Source of the DNA: Lymantria dispar
Taxonomy: Eukaryota > Arthropoda > Insecta > Lepidoptera > Erebidae
Length of the DNA stretch: 64,000 nucleotides
Reading direction: 5' to 3'
Assembly: GCA_032191425.1 (NCBI GenBank)
Contig: CM063460.1
Location: 377,001 to 441,000 of the forward strand
Shown here: positions 32,967 to 44,749 of the stretch, one piece after another
Layout: every line of letters begins with the position of its first letter
Numbering within the stretch: the first letter of the stretch is position 1
The notes under the pieces: model-generated
Databases searched by the model: none
What the model was told of the DNA's origin: nothing
The model's input: the letters and a program-made list of their open reading frames with translations, nothing else
Translations under genes and position numbers: made by a program

Positions 32967-33330
32967 TATGATGATTTTCATCCTAATGATGACATAGGTA
33001 TACGTCCCATTGCTGATAAAGAGCCTTTTCCGCAATAGACGGAAAATTGACCTACTGTTATACATCTTTATACTGGAAAACTTGTTGATTCAAGAAATGT
33101 TTTGGCATGTTCCGTGTGGTGAACGAGTAAGACTATAATTCAGCACTCCCTATCCTGCACTTGAATGTAGTAAGGAACATACTATTGCATATAACATCTA
33201 TAGTAAGAGAGAAACTCGAAACAAAATTACGAATCCATCTGACCAGCGTGGTACAGTAGGTGAAATTTGCTCTAATGAAAGAGGAAACCCGAGCCCAACA
33301 GTGGGATATACGTGGCCTAAGATGATGAAG
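32967..33330 (+). repeat. two decayed family S copies
   Basis: A minus-orientation scrap (ATACGTCCCATTGCTG, 32,990-33,070) is followed by a plus copy at 33,113-33,330 (CCGTGTGGTGAACGAGTAAG to CCCAACAGTGGGATATACG and GATGATG). Confidence 0.55.
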
Positions 33331-33489
33331 ACCCACTTGAAAACTTTTCAAAGTTGTATTACTAAGCCCCTCAATCCAGATTATTATAAGGTCCCCGTTC
33401 ACTCCGACAGTGCGCGGAGCCCTATCAATGATCTAAGCACTAATAGGTTATTGAATGTCTTATATAATATTATTACCAAGTAATGTCTC

Positions 33490-33650
33490 CAAAGGTCACA
33501 TCGCTCCTCAAACCGACAACCCAGCTATTGGGGAAGGAAGATTCTCGAGTGGCGACCATTAATCGGGCGACGGCGACGCAGCGTAGGACGACCGAACCCC
33601 TACTGGGTGGACTGATGATATCTTGAATGGTATTCTCGAGGCCTATATCC
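33490..33650 (+). repeat. RTE-clade LINE 3' end, decayed
   Basis: GATTCTCGAGTGGCGACC, CGACGCAGCGTAGGACGACC and GGTGGACTGATGATATC are the plus-orientation RTE text seen inverted at 20.8 and 42.4 kb. The protein frame is broken. Confidence 0.55.
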
Positions 33651-33651
33651 T

Positions 33652-33856
33652 ATTTTGCCCGTGGATGTCGTAAAAGACGACTAAGGGATATAATATGCAC
33701 ATAAGATCTGTGCAAGAGAAGGAAAACCCGAAATGAAACCCTATACCGACATGTCTGACCAGCACGGTATAGTAGGTTAAATTCCCTCCCATTGTGGAGG
33801 AGGCCCGAGCGCAACAGTGGGACGTATGTGGGCTGTGATGATGATGATGATGAAAA
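33652..33856 (+). repeat. SINE-like family S copy
   Basis: TGCCCGTGGATGTCGTAAAAG through ACAGTGGGACGTATG to (GAT)n at 33,838-33,853. Only a few bases separate it from the RTE end upstream. Confidence 0.7.
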
Positions 33857-33859
33857 AAA

Positions 33860-34425
33860 ATGTAGTCAGTTCAACAACTACATCATAATAATGAACGAAT
33901 TCACATGGGCACGGCACCTCATGACCAAGTCATGGCGGGGTATATAAGATATCAAATATTTTTTTTGAGTTGTTATTTATGTCTTTGATTTAACCGGACT
34001 GTCTGTGACGACTTATAAATGGCGTGAGAGTTTATATGGAAGTATTACACGTCTTTGTTAATTAAGTGGGGAACTGATGATTTTGTAATGGCTTAGATAA
34101 ACCGTCTCTCGAAGGTTCAGACGATCATAAACGTAAAATGAATCTCATTAGTAAATATGACGACAGTTACATTTAGTTGTGTTAGTATTATGTTCATTCG
34201 CAACATTGTTATAATGATGTGAATAAACATTAATTCGTCTTCGTTTAATTATAATATTATGTCATGATAGATGATAGTTTCAGTCCCACTACGAGTTACA
34301 TAAAACATTAAGATTGAAGCTTTACGATAGATAACAAATAATATATCTTCACTGTTAAGTGAAACTTCAAAGACGTCACATAACAATACATTTTTATTAT
34401 GACGATCGCCTGCTGTTCACAGGAT
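33860..34425. other. no gene seen
   Basis: AT-rich, nothing recognised. Confidence 0.35.
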
Positions 34426-34429
34426 AAAG

Positions 34430-34735
34430 CATAATTGTCACGTTCCTCCTGAGCTGAGTGTGCAAGCGAGAGCAATAGAGAAATACGATCTATCTAAGCG
34501 TTCGGCGGACGTGACACATCTATTTCTAATATAAGTAACTAAATATTTGAATTAATGTTAATTTATCGAAAAATTATAATTTTCAATTAATTCCTTCTTT
34601 GTATTATAGAAAATAATAATAATTCAATGATAATAATTCAAATTTAAAAAGTATGTCAATTTTTCATCAATGTTTTTACGACTTTATCACGTAAAAATCG
34701 ACGTTACAGACAAACATGTCTTTGTATTTTCTATG
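34430..34735 (+). repeat. unclassified repeat family M, copy 1
   Basis: ATTGTCACGTTCC, CAAGCGAGAGC, GTGACACATCTAT and ACAGACAAACA occur in the same order and spacing at 51,590-51,925. I see no terminal repeats or coding sequence. Confidence 0.5.
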
Positions 34736-35084
34736 TATTAACGGAGTTAGTGTACATTTCACTACCATCTTTCTTGCCCGTGGGTGTCGTAAAGGACGAC
34801 TAAGGGATTATAATATACATACAATATCTATGCAAGAGAACTAAGAGAAGGACAACTGTAAATAGCACCTGTACCCAGCGGCGTAGCGCGTGTCGCTGTC
34901 GCCCGGGGCGGAGTTATAAATTGCCGCCCTTTTGACATCGTAAAAATAATAATTGTTGGTGTTGGAAATTAAAGAATTGAGTGAAAAATATTTATTTCAA
35001 AACTATGTAAGTACATGTGTAAGTAACATGACTGTGTTAAAACTTTAATAATTTACTTACACTACGAGTATTTTATTTTTTATT

Positions 35085-35212
35085 TTTTTTTTCGGGTGGG
35101 TTGCAGTCGGCGCGCTCCTCGCACCACTCCGTCCGTGGCGACAGAGGGGCGTAAGCACGCACACCCGCAACCCACCCCACGTGCACGTCGCCTTCGTTGT
35201 TGGGCCGACCAC
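35085..35212 (-). repeat. R1-type LINE 3' UTR fragment inside the hAT
   Basis: A T-rich tail is followed by GGGTGGGTTGCAGTCGGCGC and ends at GTTGGGCCGACCAC, matching 3,675-3,800. It is very short. Confidence 0.6.
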
Positions 35213-35319
35213 AATAATTTACACTATAAAATTAATGTTTAATAAAGTCTTAACAGTCTAAAACTCTACTTTTCGCGACTTACGCGCAGCGAAATCATTT
35301 ATTCGGTCCTTGAACCCAC

Positions 35320-36615
35320 CCTGTGTAATATCGGGTACGACTGGGCGTTGGAGGGGGAGCCTCCCGCCCGGGTTGGGCATGATTTGGCGGGCTCGTCACA
35401 GCCCGCGGTGGGACGCTAGAGGAGGCGGCAAGCCTGGCGACTCTAGGCACCAAAGAGATCGTCAGGCGGATCGGGGGGTTGGGGTTGAGGGTAGCCCTGG
35501 ACAAGATGGAGGCCATCCTGTTCCAAAGGCCCCGCTTGGGCCCTCCCATCGACGTCTCGATCACCGCCAATGCGGTTGATATCAGCATCCGGGCGCATAT
35601 GAAGTATTTGGGCCTGGTGTTCGACGGGCATTGGTGGTTCCGAGAGCATTTCCGCAGGCTTGCTCTACGGCTCATCGGCGCGGCGTCCGCCCTATCGTGG
35701 CATATGCCGAACGTGGGCGGACCGAGCACTACGTGTCGACGGCTGTACGCGAGGGTCATCTGGTCGATGGCCCTGTATAGCGCGCTGGTGTGGGCGGGGT
35801 AGCTGATCGTCGGACTCAGGGCTCTACTGTGGCGACCACAAAGGGCCATGGCGGCCAGGGCCATACGTGGATACCGCACGGTGTCGACGGAGGCTGCGTG
35901 CCTGTTGGCCGGGACTCCCCCGTGGGACCTGGAGGCGGAAATGCTCGCGGTTTGTATCGACGGGTGTCGGGGGTGCGAGTCGAGGGCGATGTGATCTCTT
36001 TGAGGGAGCTCAGCGCCTGGCGCATCTACACCCGCTGAGACGTCATTACCCGTTGGGCAGTCCGGCTGGAGAGGCCTCGGTTCGGTGTGCGGACCATGGA
36101 GGCCTTCCAACCGGTGTTGATGCAGTGATTAAAACGGCGGCACGGGGTGCTCTCCTTCCGACTGGTGCAGGTTTTGACGGGGTAGGGATGCATCGCCAAA
36201 TACCTGTACACGGTCGTTAGGAGGGAGAGTACACCGTCCTGCCACCACTGCGATTGCGACGAGGACACGGCGCAGCAAACCTCCAGCATACGCTCGAGGT
36301 TTGTGAGTTTGTGTTCGTTGCTGGGTGAACTGAGATGCGGTCTCAGCCTTTGCGAGGCAGTAGTCTCGCGGAAGGGGGGCGGCGGAGCGCGTGCGCGAGG
36401 AGCGTCTCCTTGACGACACGAACCGCCGCCGGTAACTGGGGCGGCGTAGGCGCGACTACCTGCGCCTCATGTCGCCCCAGTCGAGGCCGCGGGTGACTAG
36501 ACCGGGGATTTAGTCCGTCACGGTCATGGGTTACGGGTGTGCGTGCTTATGCCCCTATGGCGCCCTGGACGGAGTGGTGCGAGGAGTGCGCCGACCGTAA
36601 CTCAAAAAATAAAAA
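35320..36615 (+). pseudogene. R1-clade LINE ORF2, RT thumb to C-terminus, many lesions
   Basis: It starts in the region after the RT active site (GLRVALDKMEAILFQRP, then MKYLGLVFDGHWWFREHF), with an open run at 35,443-35,802. A TAG at 35,800-35,802 ends that run. Further stops and frame changes follow near 35,993, 36,036, 36,126 and 36,183. The zinc-knuckle coding segment (CHHCDCDEDTA) near 36,240-36,275 is disrupted by a small insertion. The 3' UTR ends at an A-rich tail near 36,601-36,613. It is the longest R1-type piece here and the most decayed, so it is older than the truncated copies. Confidence 0.75.
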
Positions 36616-36902
36616 TGTGTCCGCACAAAATATTTTTCTTCCAATTTTGCCGCTCGTCTAATAGTGGCGCCCGGGGCGGTCCGCCCCTCCACCGCCCCCC
36701 CCCCCCCCCCCCTGATACGCCACTGCCTGTACCAACCCCACTGACGGTAAATAGGCCAATTTTCTTTCCATTATGTAGGAGGCTCTAACCCAACAGTGGG
36801 ACATATGAACTGTAATGATGATGATAATGATAAATTTATAAAAAAACTATTCACTGATTTGATATTGTAATATATAATATAGTAAGCTGATATGTTGATG
36901 TG

Positions 36903-37018
36903 AAGAACCGCCCCGCCGGGGGGAGGGGGGCGGCGGACGCGCGTCACTTCCGCCCCGCGTCACTGTCACGTCCGGCGCGGTGGACCTCAACCGCGCGAGG
37001 GTCAAGTTCGAGCGCACA
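36903..37018. other. GC-rich, CpG-rich patch of unknown nature
   Basis: CGCCCCGCCGGGGGGAGGGG and CGGCGGACGCGCGTCAC lie in otherwise AT-rich DNA. It does not match the R1-type sequences. It could be a promoter-like island, a decayed GC-rich element or low-complexity DNA. Confidence 0.35.
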
Positions 37019-37283
37019 TTAACATTACTACCTACATGTATATGTATACATAGACACTCGTGACACGCGTATTTGTATACGAGTGCAGTACGCTCTCGCG
37101 TTAAGTATATTTGCTATTAGATAACTTGCCACGTCAACTATTTGAAAGTTACTTTCATATTGAACTAACGGACAGATACAATAATCTTCTATTCATCGTT
37201 CTATGCTGGATTTGTCTATATGATTATATTATTAATCCTCCCTGGGGACACGGTTTATTTTTGTTCAGTGATACAGCATTTCT

Positions 37284-37520
37284 TCCGTGCGGTGACTGAA
37301 TAAGAATACAATTTCCCACCCGATACAATTCAGTCTCGCCCGTGGGCGTCGTAAAAGACGACTAAGGAATTAAATATGTGTATACATCTATGCAAGAGAA
37401 GAAAACCTCTAAATAAAACCTTATAACAACACGTCTGCCCAGCGTGGTATACATCAATTTCCCTCCTATTGTGGTGGAGGCTCGAGCCCAACAATAGGAT
37501 GCATATGAGCCTAAATGTGC
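37284..37520 (+). repeat. SINE-like family S copy
   Basis: CCGTGCGGTGACTGAATAAG to CCCAACAATAGGATGCATATG, near full length, with little (GAT)n left. Confidence 0.65.
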
Positions 37521-37764
37521 CTAGTATTTATAACGAGGAGTCTCGATATGTAATAATGTATGTTGACCGTACAAGTTAACAAGTTATGTGTGACGTATGT
37601 ATGTTACAGTTAAGTGAACGATGTTATCAGCTAATTGATTGGTTACGTTGACGCGTTTAGTTAGCGGTGAGGAGTGATGTGACAGGTCAATGTGTCTCTC
37701 CCACCGGCTCACTCACCCTGGACACCTTATACAATGAGTGTGCTCCATTATTTACGACTGATAT

Positions 37765-37930
37765 AGAAAAGGTTTCCCTAGTGGCAATCTCGAATCGGAT
37801 GACGCAGCGTCGAAGGGACGACCACCTACTAGGTGGATTGACGACATTTTAAAAGTAGCAGGGAACCATTGAATGCAAGTGGTTTAGGACCGTTCCGAGT
37901 GGTCTTTTATGGCCTGATCGATGGATGAAT
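37765..37930 (+). repeat. RTE-clade LINE 3' end, decayed
   Basis: ATGACGCAGCGTCGAAGGGACGACC, then GGTGGATTGACGACATTTT and AAGTGG. Same family as 20,697-21,118, opposite orientation. Confidence 0.5.
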
Positions 37931-38397
37931 AGATATTGAAATTGGTGAAACATATCATTGTATAAGTTTCAATATATCTTCAGTATATATACATTTGTTA
38001 TGTACGTGTGTGTCACTGAACTCCTCCTAAACGGCTGGATCGATGTTGAGGAAATTTTTTGTGTGTGTTCAAAAGAATTCGACAATAGTTTAGATTCACA
38101 ATTGGACCCGGTAGGTGGCGCTGCTTTTATTTTGTTTGAACAGAACAACGTCTATTGGCTCAGCTAGTATACACACATAATAACAGTTATCTATGCTATA
38201 TATATGCTCATCGTAGTCGTATAAATCTGCTACAGGTCGTATCAGGGGAGAGCGGTAACTTTCTTGTCTAAAAGTATTGCCGCAGTAGCGCTGCTGTTCG
38301 CTCACTGACAGAGTCATTCGTATACAATAGTACATATAACTATTGCATTTCATTTTCAAATCAATGAATAATCTGTCGCCGTATGATGATAAGTCCG

Positions 38398-38632
38398 TGT
38401 CCGTGTAGTGACGGAGAAAGAATACAATCCACCACCCCCTCTCTTGCACGTGGATGTCATAAAAGACAACTAAAGTACATGCATATAATGTCTATGGAAG
38501 AAAAGGAGAACTCAAAATAAAAGCTTATAATAACACGTCTGACCAGCGTGGTATAGTAGGTCAATTTCCCTCTCATAATGGAGGAGGCTCGAACCCAACA
38601 GTGGGACGTATTTAGGTAGAAATGATGATGTC
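38398..38632 (+). repeat. SINE-like family S copy, near full length
   Basis: CCGTGTAGTGACGGAGAAAG to CCCAACAGTGGGACGTATT and GATGATG. Confidence 0.7.
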
Positions 38633-38845
38633 GATATGTCAAGGGTGACCGCTGAGTACGAAGTGTCCGGTACAGGCTACCGGTCCACGTCACTGCTTTA
38701 GTCATTGTATTACAATTTATTCATTTATGTATCTATGCATTCAACTATTAATAGACTATACTATATTAAGAAAAATGATTCATTGTAATTCCCAAATTGG
38801 GTCGACGTCAAACAGGCGGCCGATTATAAAATTAATGCTTAAACA

Positions 38846-39151
38846 TCTATACCAATAAATAAAATTGGAGTGTCTGTTTGTAATGTCAAAATAATAGGCT
38901 TTTTTCATGCTCGCACGACACCTATGCCTAAAATAGCAATTAAAAAATTTTTGTCTGTCTGTCTGTCTGTTTATTCCGGGTAATCTTCAAAATGGCTGGA
39001 CCGATATCAAAAATTCTTTCACCAATGGGAAGCTATAATATCAGGGCGTAAACTAGGCTATATTTTATCCCGGTATTCCCACGGGAACGGGAACTACGCG
39101 GGTAAAACGACTATAACCTATAACCGAAGCGAAGCGAGGGCGGGTTGCTAG
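38846..39151 (+). mobile_element. Helitron-like repeat (family H)
   Basis: TCTATACCAATAAATA start after A, GTTGCTAG end before T. It has a short deletion after CATGCTCGCACGACACC compared with other copies. Confidence 0.7.
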
Positions 39152-39345
39152 TAGTAAATAAAACTACTTTAACGGATTTTATTGGGTTCGTATGTGATTT
39201 TTGTTTGCGCGACATTTCGAACACTTTACAGTGTTCACTAATTCTCTGTAATAATGATGGCTTGTTGGGCGTGAGGCGTCTTAGACCGCGCGTTAACATG
39301 TACGGTGCAAAGTGTTCGAAACGTCGGGCAATCAAAAATACATAT
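39152..39345. repeat. repeat family G with inverted internal pieces
   Basis: GACATTTCGAACACTTTACAGTG and, inverted further on, GCAAAGTGTTCGAAACGTCGGGC occur about 80 bp apart, so the copy has a partial foldback shape. Confidence 0.45.
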
Positions 39346-39349
39346 GTTT

Positions 39350-40160
39350 AATAGAAGAAGAGTAAGTACATGTTACATGACTATAAGTAATTAGGATGAT
39401 GATGATAACGGTATCCTGAGTCAGAAATGTATAAATAAGCGATATCTTTTCGCTGCAAGGCGGAGATGTGCTCACAGCATCCGCGCACTGTCTCATAAAC
39501 ATAACAGATTTACTGTTCACGTCTCCCTGTGTAACTGAGCTGAGCTGAGCTGGTTACACGGAACTGTTGTTAGTCACGCAACACTTAACGTTATATATAA
39601 TAGGAATTTATTACTTTTTTATATATTTATTAGTGGGTAACTAACATACGGAACAATAAGACAACCGAGATGAAAACGTATCACCGACATAATTGGTGCA
39701 GGTAACACGCAAGCAACAGCAGACCGAACGTAACTTGCAATGAACGATAATTGCATGTGAAGAGAGGCTTTCGAGTGGCGAACGTGTGGACAATTTGCTT
39801 CGAAACTACTGGTTCCCTTCCTATTTTAACCAATTTGCCTGACATTTGAAATTAAAAAGAGAGCCGTCGCTCAAGACGCCTGGCAGATGTGACTTATCGA
39901 AATTATTTGGTACAAGTATATATTCATAAAAGAACATGTTACGACTTTTTGCCAGAATATGATGATTTTTATTTAATAATCATTTATTTACATTATAAGT
40001 ATAAGAGTTCAGTGCGGCGAGAGAGATAGCGCTTACGCACAACATCGCGTCGCTCCGTCTCTCTCACACACTACAACGTATAGACCACGTATAAACTACG
40101 TATAGTACATATATTATATACATATAGCGTGGCGTTTTGTCGCCACCAGCTGTTACGCCA
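39350..40160. other. mostly unexplained; scrap of the 49-kb unclassified element
   Basis: AGCCGTCGCTCAAGACGCCTGGCAGATGTG at 39,861-39,895 matches the right end of the element at 49,053-50,342. A CTGAGCTGAGCTGAGCTG run lies near 39,535. Otherwise nothing is recognised. Confidence 0.4.
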
Positions 40161-40340
40161 CTTTTTTTTTTTTTTGTGTGTTGTTGTTGGTCGCAGATGA
40201 CCTTGACAGCTTAACGCGGTCAATGAGCGAGCGGAAGGCTCTCAACCCGGTAAGTAAGTTAAGCGAACATCGCCCGAGGGCTCCCCCTGTGGGGAACGGA
40301 CCTCGGCTCGGGGCGTCGCTGAAAGCAAGGTACTCGCATT
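40161..40340 (-). repeat. poly-A retroposon family L, truncated
   Basis: A T-run at 40,162-40,174 is followed by GTCGCAGATGACCTTGACAGCTTAACGCGG and CGAGGGCTCCCCCTGTGGGG, matching 58,161-58,518 in minus orientation. Confidence 0.6.
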
Positions 40341-40391
40341 AACACGTCATATATCTTGAAATCAATACATAGACCAATTAACGACGTGCGT

Positions 40392-40472
40392 TACGGTGTG
40401 TGCGTGTGTGTGTGTGCGTGTGTGCGTGTGCGTGCGTGAGTGCGTGCGTACTTGCGTGCGTGTGTGTGTGTA
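40392..40472. repeat. (GT)n microsatellite with GC variants
   Basis: GTGTGTGCGTGTGTGTGTGTG and similar over about 80 bp. Confidence 0.85.
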
Positions 40473-40696
40473 GTTATAGAGTAAGAATATAATTAATGAC
40501 CCCTCTACCCGTGAGTCTCGTAAAAAAACTACTTAAGGTATTATAACACACAGATAATATCTCCGCAAGAGAAGGCAAAGGCGACATAAAACCCTATACC
40601 ATTACGTTTGACCAGCGTGGAATAAGTAGGTTCATTTCTCTCCTATTGTGAAGAAAGCCTCAGCCCAACAGTGAGACTTGTATAGGCTGAAATAAT
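40473..40696 (+). repeat. SINE-like family S copy
   Basis: ATAGAGTAAGAATATAATTAATG to CCCAACAGTGAGACTTGTATAGG. It follows directly after the (GT)n tract. Confidence 0.6.
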
Positions 40697-40699
40697 AAG

Positions 40700-41155
40700 A
40701 CAGTGATGAATGAAGTGAGACCAGCACAAATAAGCGTACCAATGTTGTTAGGGGACTTATATTTATCTTCAATCTTTGCGCGATTTTAGTGATGTGAGCA
40801 CTCTTATTTAGAATCAATATCGTCGTCAAATATAAATGTATAGTTTGGAGCAGCTAAAATCACTTTACTACTTTTGGCGAAAGCCCTAGTAGATGTCTTT
40901 AATGTTACGTCAGGAAAATATTACTAGGGTAACCAACTTATAAGAGGTGTCTGAACACTCTGGTACTAAACATAAGACAATGTTTTTATTCTGCATAATG
41001 AAAAAAATCACATAAATCTTGTATTTAATACTGAGATATATAAAAGAAAACAACATAACGTCCGTCGTTCAATAAGACGAAATAGCTTTAACTAAACTTC
41101 ACAATAATTTTGCGCAAGACATTCAATGTTTGTCTTAAACATATATGTATGAATT
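40700..41155. other. no gene seen
   Basis: AT-rich, nothing recognised. Confidence 0.35.
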
Positions 41156-41157
41156 TA

Positions 41158-41312
41158 TTCCGTGTGATGATGAACTAAGAATACTATTCATCACCGGTAA
41201 GAAATAGTCGTACTTGTGGGTATCGAGAAGATAATTGAGGGAACTGATCTTTCCTTTTCATTGCGGAGGAAGTTCGAGCCCAGCAGTGGGAAATATATGA
41301 GCTGAAATAACA
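41158..41312 (+). repeat. SINE-like family S, decayed
   Basis: CCGTGTGATGATGAACTAAG and CGAGCCCAGCAGTGGGAAATATATGAG remain. The middle is deleted. Confidence 0.5.
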
Positions 41313-41587
41313 CATATATGAATGTAAAATAAAGGTGAGTAGGTGGCAGTGGCGTAACTATAGAGTGGCAAGTCACCAAAATTCCTCGGGCTCCCAGCCG
41401 GAAGGGGCCCCGGTCAGAGGAAAATCCCAACACCCTACATAAATACTGGGGGGTTCCGATGAATTTGCCGCAGGCCTCGAATTGTATAATTATGCCACTA
41501 TTTGGTGGTCTGACGATAGCAAAATTCGCGAGGAGCCATTGGATATACACAGATGGTACTGGACTCCACGACTAATGGACTTATCGC

Positions 41588-41843
41588 TACATCATCACTC
41601 ATCATTCCAGATCACATGCGCCCCACTATTGAACTCGAGTCTCCTCCACAGTACGTGAGATATTGACCTACTGTGGGTACCATGCTGGTCACACGTGTTG
41701 GTGTAAGGTTTCATTTCAAATTTTTCCATTTATTGCATAGATTTAATATACATATGTATTTAATCCCTTAGTCGTCTTTTACAACACCCACGGGCGAGAG
41801 AGGGGGTGAATTGAAATAATACTCCGTCATCACACGGAATAGT
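41588..41843 (-). repeat. SINE-like family S, minus copy
   Basis: TCATCATTCCAGATCACATG and CCCCACTATTGAACTCGAGTC through CCCACGGGCGAGAG to CCGTCATCACACGG. Confidence 0.6.
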
Positions 41844-42255
41844 AGCCACTTAAATAATAAATATTCTGTAGTTATCTTATCATTAAGTCTTGTGTTTATG
41901 TTAAAACAAATATGACTAAGTATTAACAAATAAACACAGAGTAATGCGACACATCCGTAGACAATTTAATGCCTCTGTAAAGTTTCACATTAGCCGTGAA
42001 CCAGCCGGAAAAACCTAATATAATTCCTTGAAAAAATAACTTGATCTTTGCAATATAACACAAAAAGTGTTAATGTATTAGTGATGTATCGACATCAACA
42101 CTTATACGATAAATGCGATATAGTTCATACATACCGAACTAACGATATTAAATAGACATTTACATTACATTCGTTTCTGTCAATAATCTTGATCTTGAGA
42201 AATTTGTACGAAATAATCACAGGAACATTGTGGATGGATATTATATAAAAATGTT

Positions 42256-42745
42256 TATTAATATTTATCCACTGCTGAACGTAGGCCTCCGTCATGTCAG
42301 GCCACAAAGTGTAGGCCTATGCCGCCGGCATCCAACGACGCCCAGCAACTTTCACCAGGTCGTCGGTCCACCTGGTGGGGGGGCGTCCTACACTATGTCA
42401 TCCGATACGTGGTCGCCACTCGAGAACCTTTCTTCCCCAGCGGTTGTCAGTTCGTCGAGCGACGTGGCCTGCCCATTACCACTTCAGCGCGCTAATTGTT
42501 CGTGCTAAGTCGGTTACACTCGTTCTTTTGCGGATTACCGTATTTCAGATTCCATCTCGCAGAGAAATCGCCAGCATAGCCCTCTCAATAACACGCTGAG
42601 CTACTTCGAGCTTGGTTATGAGGCCTACATTTAGACAGCACGTTTCCGTGCCGTAAGTCATCACTGGTAACACAGACTGGACGTAGACCTGTGTTTTCAG
42701 ACACTGAGGTATGTTGGACAAGAAGATCCTCTTAAGTTCCCCGAA
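42256..42745 (-). repeat. RTE-clade LINE 3' end
   Basis: The minus strand ends in EAYVQQW-type residues (TEAYVQQWI). Upstream text (GTGGTCGCCACTCGAGAACC, TTCCCCAGCGGTTGTC) matches the ends at 46.1 and 51.1 kb. It covers about 490 bp of coding region with broken frames and no RT active site. Confidence 0.65.
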
Positions 42746-42749
42746 CTTA

Positions 42750-44100
42750 TATTATATTTATACAAAGATTTTTAAAATTACTAAGTTATATTGAAACGGA
42801 TGAAAATATGAATATTGGAAATAAAATATGTATGCCTTTTATGATAATATACATAATAACAAACAGATACACATATGCAATAAGAACGAATTTTAAGAGT
42901 GTAGATTGTTGGCCTGAGATCTCGATTTCGAGCGACCGCAGCGCCAAAGTTTAATGTAACATCCGACGGGGCGGATGAATGACCTAGAGAGCGCGAATCA
43001 TCGCAATCGAGATTTACAATACCATTATTATTTATAAAAAGACTGAGCAATCCATTTTTTACATTTAGCAACGTTCTGAAATAAAATTTCTTTACGCATG
43101 CTTGACTTGGGGTGTAAGTTAGCGAATGCATGCACGTTATGAAAAATGTGATCGGGCGAGGCGAACGGAAGCTGAGAAGGAGATATAATTTAGTAAAGAT
43201 AGAAAAAGAAGCTAAAGTTTTACTTCATTCGTGTGGTCTAAAGCATACTTGTTTATTTTTTTTAATTAACTACGTCAAAAGGTTTTGACATTAATTATAT
43301 AATATAATTAATTTCAAAACCTTCATAATTTCGATGATGTTTTGAATATCAAATATCTACATACATAGAACTAATGTATATGCATAGGTCCACCCGTGAT
43401 CATGAATGATGAATGTGTTTGGAATATCACACATTAAAAAAATATTTGATCAATTTTTTTTTACTATCGATTTAACAAAGTTAGCTACATCTCGAATCGG
43501 ATCATCAGAATATTTTTAAATATTCACCGACTTCACGTAAAACTACATTTTGTTACATATTTTCATAAAGAACATTCAGCACCAATATGCGCTTAAAATA
43601 TATAGGTACTGTTAAGGCGTTTTAGCGAAATTTGTCGCACTTCCACCTAAATCTTAGGTAACGGAAGTCACTTAGAAGACACCCCCGCCCTCCTAAACAC
43701 TTCTGAACTACTTACACATGTAATTTTCCATCAGTCAAGTTTCTTAACTCCAAAGAAATGTGTACCGCACGACGTACGACGAGCATATCGAAATGATAGT
43801 AATTACAATGAACAATATTACATTTAAATGATTGCATAGAGATATCGATATGTGTGACGTGTAGTCCCAACACTAGTTGAGTGCCGTGTGCGCGCGCGTG
43901 CAAGCGGAACTGCGGCTCTGTGGCGCGCGAGACGCACCGCGCCTTGTACTAGTACGTCTACAGTTCAATACATACACACTAATGTATGTACAATTATTCG
44001 TTATTATCATTGTCGGCGGGTCTGCTGGCAGCTCCTCGCTCGTGTGACGTCATATCAGTATTACTAGCGACATCTGTTGGCTAAACATTGAACTACACAC
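42750..44100. other. no convincing gene; GC-rich patch near 43,880
   Basis: A minus open frame of 116 codons at 42,781-43,131 has no recognisable domain. A CpG-rich patch lies at about 43,885-43,945. A short family G scrap lies near 43,390. Confidence 0.35.
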
Positions 44101-44102
44101 TT

Positions 44103-44574
44103 TTACTCATCATCTCGGCTCATACACGTCCCACTGAGCTCGAGCCTCCTCCACAATGGGAGGGAAAGTGACCTACAGTACCACGCGTGTTAGTTCTAGT
44201 AGCAGTAGTTGCCGTGTGGTGATTCCATCACCACTCCTTCTGCCTTCCACCTTCCATCACAACATTACTCCAGTAAGAATACTATTTACCACTCTCTATC
44301 TTGCACTTGGATATCGTAAAAGATGACTAAGGGATATAATATGCACATGACATCTGTGCAAGAGAAGGAAAACCCAAAACAAAACCCTATGCCAACACGT
44401 CTGGCCAGCGTGGTATAGTAGGTCAATTTCCCTCCCATGGAGGCTTGAGCCTAACAGTGGGACGTATGTGGACCGAGATGATGAGTCCCTTAGTCGTCTT
44501 TTACGACACCCACGGGCAAAATTATACTATTGTGGGTGGTGAACTTTATTCTTACTCCGTCACCACACGGATAA
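44103..44574. repeat. minus family S copy interrupted by a plus family S copy
   Basis: Minus pieces lie at 44,103-44,210 (CATCTCGGCTCATACACGTC) and 44,484-44,574 (GTCGTCTTTTACGACACCCACG to CCGTCACCACACGGA). Between them is a plus copy, 44,212-44,483 (CTAAGGGATATAATATGCAC to CCTAACAGTGGGACGTATG). Confidence 0.6.
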
Positions 44575-44749
44575 CTTTTACTCATATTATTACATTTTTT
44601 GGGGAAATAAGCTATGATTCGATCAAATTATCCAGAGCGATTGTTCATATGCCGTGCAAACACATAACTAGTTGTTCTGGACCTCTATGGCCGTGTGGGC
44701 GCACCACCAGTACCGAATCCCTGTCATCGAGGGATTACTTTACAGGTAT

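Larger units (their letters stand above)
34868..36733. mobile_element. hAT element with 8-bp target duplication, carrying R1-type inserts
   Basis: CCTGTACC is repeated at 34,868-34,875 and 36,726-36,733. The element (34,876-36,725) begins CAGCGGCGTAGC and ends GATACGCCACTG, imperfect inverted termini of the CAGNGGCGTA type usual in hAT. CGCCCGGGGCGG lies near both ends. A minus reading INDFAARKSRKVEF followed by a stop near 35,270-35,305 looks like a hAT transposase C-terminus. A run of 18 C lies at 36,695-36,712. Most of the interior is R1-type LINE. Confidence 0.75.
34772..36832 (+). repeat. family S copy split by a hAT element
   Basis: Left part 34,772-34,875 (TGCCCGTGGGTGTCGTAAAGG) and right part 36,726-36,832 (CAATTTTCTTTCCATTATG to GTGGGACATATG and GATGATGATAATGAT) rejoin across the hAT insertion. 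Confidence 0.7.

Noticed and set aside
35295..36110. 271-codon minus-strand frame within the hAT
   Set aside because: It is the antisense of the R1-type ORF2, which reads on the plus strand with recognisable motifs.
42230..42508. 92-codon plus-strand frame
   Set aside because: Antisense to an RTE 3' end whose coding strand is minus.
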